Source: DATLZB01 sp035574175
GTDB lineage: Bacteria > Pseudomonadota > Alphaproteobacteria > Rhizobiales > Hyphomicrobiaceae
Length of the DNA stretch: 8,824 nucleotides
NCBI GenBank assembly: GCA_035574175.1
Contig: DATLZB010000085.1
Span: 1 to 8,824, forward strand
Direction of reading: 5' to 3'
The number at the start of each line of letters is the position of its first letter. Within the stretch, counting starts at the first letter, position 1. Below are positions 6,195 through 8,824 of the stretch, one piece after another. The notes below the pieces were generated by a model. It saw nothing but the letters and a program-made list of their open reading frames with translations. It searched no databases and was not told the origin of the DNA. Position numbers and translations under genes: made by a program.

Positions 6195-6764
6195 TCAGTC
6201 TTTCGCGCGCTCCACGTAGCTGCCATCGGCCGTCATCACTACCACGCGGGTCCCGACGCCGATATGGGGCGGCACCATGATGCGCACGCCGTTCGACAGC
6301 ACCGCCGGCTTGTAGGAGGAAGCAGCGGTCTGCCCTTTGACTACGGGTTCGGCCTCGACCACCTCAAGCGTCACCCTCTGCGGCAGCTCCACCGCTACCG
6401 GATGTCCCTCGTGCAGACTGATGGTGCAGGGCATGCCCTCCTGCAGGTAGACGGCCTGCTCGCCGATCACCTCCTTCGCCACCAGAACCTGGTCGTAGGT
6501 CTCAGGGTCCATGAAGGTGTATCCGGTATCGTCTTCGTAGAGAAAGTTGTAGACCTTGTCCTCGAGATAGGCGCGCTCCACCTGGTCGGTGGTGCGGTAG
6601 CGCTCCGTGATCTTGACGCCATCGGAGATGCGTCGCATCTCGAGATGGGTGACGGGCGTACCCTTACCGGGGTGAATGTTCTCGGCCTTGAGAACGACGC
6701 AGAGCTTGCCGTCGATGTCGAGGACATTGCCCTTGCGAATCGAGCTTGCGATGACCTTGGCCAA
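6195..6764 (-). CDS. efp: elongation factor P
   Basis: EF-P binds between the ribosomal P and E sites and relieves stalling at consecutive prolines. This one has 189 residues in the three usual beta domains: a KOW-like N-domain (about 1-64) and two OB-fold domains. The modified loop reads NIHPGKGTP, with Lys34 exactly where EpmA attaches beta-lysine in Escherichia coli. The C-terminus keeps SYKPAVLSNGVRIMVPPHI and DGSYVERAKD. I place the start at TTG 6764 because AGGAG sits six bases upstream (6771-6775) and this gives the family length and the expected MAKVIASSIRKG beginning. An in-frame TTG at 6782 would add six residues and would overlap the start with the binding site. It diverges from epmA and epmB, the genes for its modification enzymes, so the whole pathway is together. 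A likely promoter and a strong hairpin lie upstream. Confidence 0.98.
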   Translation of the reverse strand: MAKVIASSIRKGNVLDIDGKLCVVLKAENIHPGKGTPVTHLEMRRISDGVKITERYRTTDQVERAYLEDKVYNFLYEDDTGYTFMDPETYDQVLVAKEVIGEQAVYLQEGMPCTISLHEGHPVAVELPQRVTLEVVEAEPVVKGQTAASSYKPAVLSNGVRIMVPPHIGVGTRVVVMTADGSYVERAKD

Positions 6765-6770
6765 ATCGGA

Positions 6771-6775
6771 CTCCT
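6771..6775 (-). promoter_or_regulatory. ribosome-binding site that sets the TTG start of efp
   Basis: AGGAG on the minus strand, six bases before TTG 6764. This ideal spacing, together with family length, argues for the rare TTG start rather than the TTG at 6782. Confidence 0.7.
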
Positions 6776-6798
6776 GCCGCAACCAGCCGCCTTTGCGC

Positions 6799-6825
6799 CG
6801 TCGCTGGCGCCATTCGCCGGCGACG
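6799..6825. repeat. strong 11-bp hairpin in the efp/epmA divergent region
   Basis: cgtcgctggcg (6799-6809) and cgccggcgacg (6815-6825) pair around the loop ccatt. Read as plus-strand RNA all eleven positions pair, one as U-G; as minus-strand RNA one A-C mismatch interrupts the stem. There is no T run, so it is not an ordinary terminator. Its right edge is 82 bases before the epmA start, and its left edge is 34 bases before the efp TTG. If the proposed efp promoter is correct, the stem fills most of the efp 5' leader. It could be a leader structure, an operator for both directions, or a by-product of GC-rich sequence. Confidence 0.4.
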
Positions 6826-6837
6826 CCGGCCCGCCGC

Positions 6838-6866
6838 TACATAGCCGGTCTTCTCGTTCGGGCCAA
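6838..6866 (-). promoter_or_regulatory. predicted efp promoter
   Basis: On the minus strand, TTGGCC (6866-6861) and TATGTA (6843-6838) are 17 bases apart. Read as the alphaproteobacterial form this is TTGGCCC, 14 bases, then GCTATGTA, close to the Caulobacter housekeeping consensus TTGACGS-N10-14-GCTANAWC as I recall it. Transcription would begin near 6831, giving an efp leader of about 65 bases. The match is imperfect in both boxes. Confidence 0.35.
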
Positions 6867-6907
6867 GCGCGCCATCGAGCCGACGGTGGCCCGCGCCCGA
6901 TAACGCC

Positions 6908-8002
6908 ATGAAACACACCGAAAGTCCCGCCGGTGCCTCGCCGTGGTGGTCACCCAGTCGGCATCTCGACCGGCGGGGGTTCCTCCTGCGCCGGACAAGG
7001 ATCAAGGCGGCGGTCCGGCGCTGGTTCGAGGAGCAGGGATTCGTGGAGGTCGAGCCGGCGGCGCTCCAAGTCTCGCCCGGCAACGAGACACACCTGCATG
7101 CCTTCTCGACGACACTCATGGAGCCCGACGGCCGGCACGTGCGCCTTTATCTGCACACCTCGCCCGAATTCGCCTGCAAGAAGCTGCTCGCCGCCGGAGA
7201 GCCGCGCATCTTTGCGTTCGCCCCGGTGTTCCGCAACCGGGAGCGCGGCGCTTGGCATCACCCCGAGTTCACCATGCTCGAGTGGTACCGCGCCCGCGAG
7301 CCCTACCGCGTCCTCATGGACGACTGCCGGTCACTGCTTGCGATCGCTGCTGAGGCAGCCGGCGCTCGATACCTCAGCGCTCGCGGGCAGCAGGTCGACC
7401 CCTACGCGGAGCCCGAACATCTCACGGTGGCCGAGGCGTTCGAGCGCTTTGCAGGGATCGATCTTGCGGCAACCCTCTCGGCCACGGGCGGAGACCGCGA
7501 TGCGCTCGCCGAAGCGGCGCGAACTCTGGGGCTCAGAACCGCCGCCGACGACACGTGGGGTGACATCTTCAGCCGCGTGCTTACCGCCAGGGTCGAGCCC
7601 AACCTTGGCATCGGACGGGCAGTACTGCTCGACAAATATCCGGTGAGCGAGGCGGCTTTGGCGCGCACTGATCCCGACGATGCGCGGTTTGCACAGCGCT
7701 TCGAGCTTTACGCCTGCGGCGTGGAGATCGCCAACGGTTTCGCCGAACTCACCGACGTCGACGAGCAGCGGCGCCGGTTTGAACTGTGCATGGCGGAGAA
7801 AGCACGTATCTATGGCGAGCGCTATCCGATCGATGAGGAGTTTCTGGCGGCAATGGCCATAATGCCGCCGGCCTGCGGCGCAGCCCTCGGTTTCGAGCGG
7901 CTGGTCATGCTGGCCACTGGAGCCCGGCATATCGAACAGGTGATATGGACGCCGGTCGTCGAGGCCGGTGAGGCGAATATCGAGCGGGACGGCAGGTCAT
8001 GA
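6908..8002 (+). CDS. epmA: EF-P--(R)-beta-lysine ligase
   Basis: EpmA (also PoxA, GenX, YjeA) is a LysRS catalytic-core paralogue that activates (R)-beta-lysine with ATP and attaches it to Lys34 of EF-P. The 364-residue product has no anticodon-binding domain, the hallmark that separates it from true lysyl-tRNA synthetase. Visible are LHTSPEFACKKLLAAG, class II motif 2 FRNRERGAWHHPEFTMLEWY (108-127), the ARVEPNLG region, GVEIANGFAELTD, and motif 3 CGAALGFERLVMLATG. In motif 3, Ala326 sits where E. coli EpmA has Ala298 and LysRS has Gly, the residue tied to beta-lysine preference. It is about 40 residues longer than the E. coli enzyme, from a basic N-terminal extension, internal loops and a short C-terminal tail. 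ATG 6908 has no clear Shine-Dalgarno sequence, and no other good start lies before the conserved region. It overlaps epmB by ATGA, implying translational coupling. Confidence 0.96.
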   Translation: MKHTESPAGASPWWSPSRHLDRRGFLLRRTRIKAAVRRWFEEQGFVEVEPAALQVSPGNETHLHAFSTTLMEPDGRHVRLYLHTSPEFACKKLLAAGEPRIFAFAPVFRNRERGAWHHPEFTMLEWYRAREPYRVLMDDCRSLLAIAAEAAGARYLSARGQQVDPYAEPEHLTVAEAFERFAGIDLAATLSATGGDRDALAEAARTLGLRTAADDTWGDIFSRVLTARVEPNLGIGRAVLLDKYPVSEAALARTDPDDARFAQRFELYACGVEIANGFAELTDVDEQRRRFELCMAEKARIYGERYPIDEEFLAAMAIMPPACGAALGFERLVMLATGARHIEQVIWTPVVEAGEANIERDGRS

Positions 8003-8824
8003 ACATGCGCAGACGGCCCCTTCGGACGGTGGCGGCGCTGGTCGATGCCGGCCTTGTGCCGGCCGAGCGCCGGGAGGCGCTTGATCGCGTGGCTGCGCGC
8101 TACGCCGTCGCGATCACGCCGCACGTGGCCGGACTGATCGCGCCCGAGGCGGCGGACGACCCCATCGGGCGGCAGTTCGTGCCCCAGGGCAGCGAACTTG
8201 AGACGCAGGGCAGCGAGCGGGCCGATCCGATCGGGGACGGTACCCATGAGGTTGTTCCGGGCCTCGTCCACCGCTATCGCGACCGCGTACTTCTCAAGCT
8301 TGTTTCCGTTTGCCCCGCCTACTGCCGCTTCTGCTTCCGCCGCGCGATGCTGGGCCCCGGCCACGGCACGGCGCTGCGCCCGGAGGATCTGGCGGCGGCC
8401 CTCGACTACATTCGGGACCACACCGGCATCTGGGAGGTCATTCTTTCCGGCGGCGACCCGCTGATCCTCTCGCCGCCGCGTCTCGGCGAGATCACGGCTG
8501 GGCTCGCCGGAATTCCGCATGTCAAGGTGCTGCGCTGGCACACGCGCGTGCCGGTGGTCGCTCCCGAACTGGTGACGGCGGAGCTGGTTGCGGCGCTGCG
8601 GTCGCCGTCTCAGGCGACGTATGTGGCACTGCATGCCAATCACGCCCGTGAGCTCACTGCCGCCGCCCGTTCAGCGTGCGCGCGCCTGATCGACGCCGGG
8701 ATCGCCATGGTGAGCCAGACCGTGCTGCTCAAAGGGGTCAATGACGATCCCGACACGCTGGAAGCGCTCATGCGGGCGCTCGTGGAGACGCGCGTGAAGC
8801 CCTACTACCTGCACCACCTCGATT
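7999..8824 (+). CDS. epmB: EF-P-linked lysine 2,3-aminomutase, cut by the right edge
   Basis: EpmB (YjeK) is a radical-SAM, PLP-dependent aminomutase that converts L-lysine to (R)-beta-lysine, the substrate of EpmA. The ATG at 7999 overlaps the epmA stop (ATGA at 7999-8002). About 275 codons are visible before the window ends; the family is near 340 residues, so the C-terminal part, where the PLP lysine is expected, is missing. The radical-SAM cluster motif is Cys105, Cys109, Cys112 in CPAYCRFCFRR. SGGDPL is at 150-155, followed by RWHTRVPVVAPE, QTVLLKGVNDD and KPYYLHHLD, all standard for the lysine aminomutase family. The short N-terminal part, without the extra helical domain and zinc-binding tail of clostridial lysine aminomutases, and the position after epmA assign it to EpmB. 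No frameshift is seen. The open frame continues past the edge, so the gene is presumably intact. Confidence 0.96.
   Translation, partial: MNMRRRPLRTVAALVDAGLVPAERREALDRVAARYAVAITPHVAGLIAPEAADDPIGRQFVPQGSELETQGSERADPIGDGTHEVVPGLVHRYRDRVLLKLVSVCPAYCRFCFRRAMLGPGHGTALRPEDLAAALDYIRDHTGIWEVILSGGDPLILSPPRLGEITAGLAGIPHVKVLRWHTRVPVVAPELVTAELVAALRSPSQATYVALHANHARELTAAARSACARLIDAGIAMVSQTVLLKGVNDDPDTLEALMRALVETRVKPYYLHHLD

Noticed and set aside
6467..7119. Minus-strand open frames of 149 and 151 codons across efp and epmA
   Set aside because: They run in the wrong frame over efp and antisense to epmA; both real genes have unmistakable family motifs.
6908..8002. A true lysyl-tRNA synthetase
   Set aside because: The N-terminal anticodon-binding domain is missing and motif 3 carries Ala rather than Gly; the neighbours are efp and epmB.

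Overview
The window is GC-rich chromosomal DNA, most likely from an alphaproteobacterium of the Hyphomicrobiales (rhizobia/Hyphomicrobium side). The reasons are the elongation factor P sequence (its N-terminus, and a C-terminus rich in VPPHI and DGSYVER, both typical of that group as I remember it), a ketosynthase and carrier protein of the NodE/NodF kind, and strong G/C bias at third codon positions. I see no phage, insertion sequence, CRISPR array, tRNA or rRNA. Genus is not resolvable by eye.

Layout. (1) 1-1768, minus strand: a specialised acyl carrier protein, then a beta-ketoacyl-ACP synthase, then possibly the start of a third gene running off the left edge. (2) 1769-2100: a 332-base divergent intergenic region with two spaced 8-bp inverted repeats, a short hairpin and a 20-bp-phased direct repeat. 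(3) 2101-3831, plus strand: a FadD-like acyl-CoA ligase. (4) 3928-4431, plus: a 167-residue protein of unknown function with a Cys-His-Asp arrangement like a papain/C39-fold cysteine peptidase. (5) 4578-6170, plus: a secreted family-5 ABC transporter solute-binding protein with no permease or ATPase beside it. (6) 6195-8824: the EF-P beta-lysylation module, with efp on the minus strand and, divergent from it, epmA and epmB on the plus strand, overlapping by ATGA; epmB runs off the right edge.

How the genes work together. EpmB (a radical-SAM lysine 2,3-aminomutase) makes (R)-beta-lysine. EpmA (a LysRS-like ligase without an anticodon-binding domain) attaches it to Lys34 of EF-P, which then relieves ribosome stalling at polyproline. 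All key residues are visible: PGKG with Lys34 in EF-P, an Ala in the EpmA motif 3, and CxxxCxxC in EpmB. On the left, the ACP and ketosynthase look like a dedicated pair for elongating or modifying a special acyl chain, and the divergent acyl-CoA ligase may activate or recycle a related fatty acid; that link is inference from position. The least explained items are the cysteine-peptidase-like protein, the product of the ACP/ketosynthase pair, and a hairpin filling most of the predicted efp leader.
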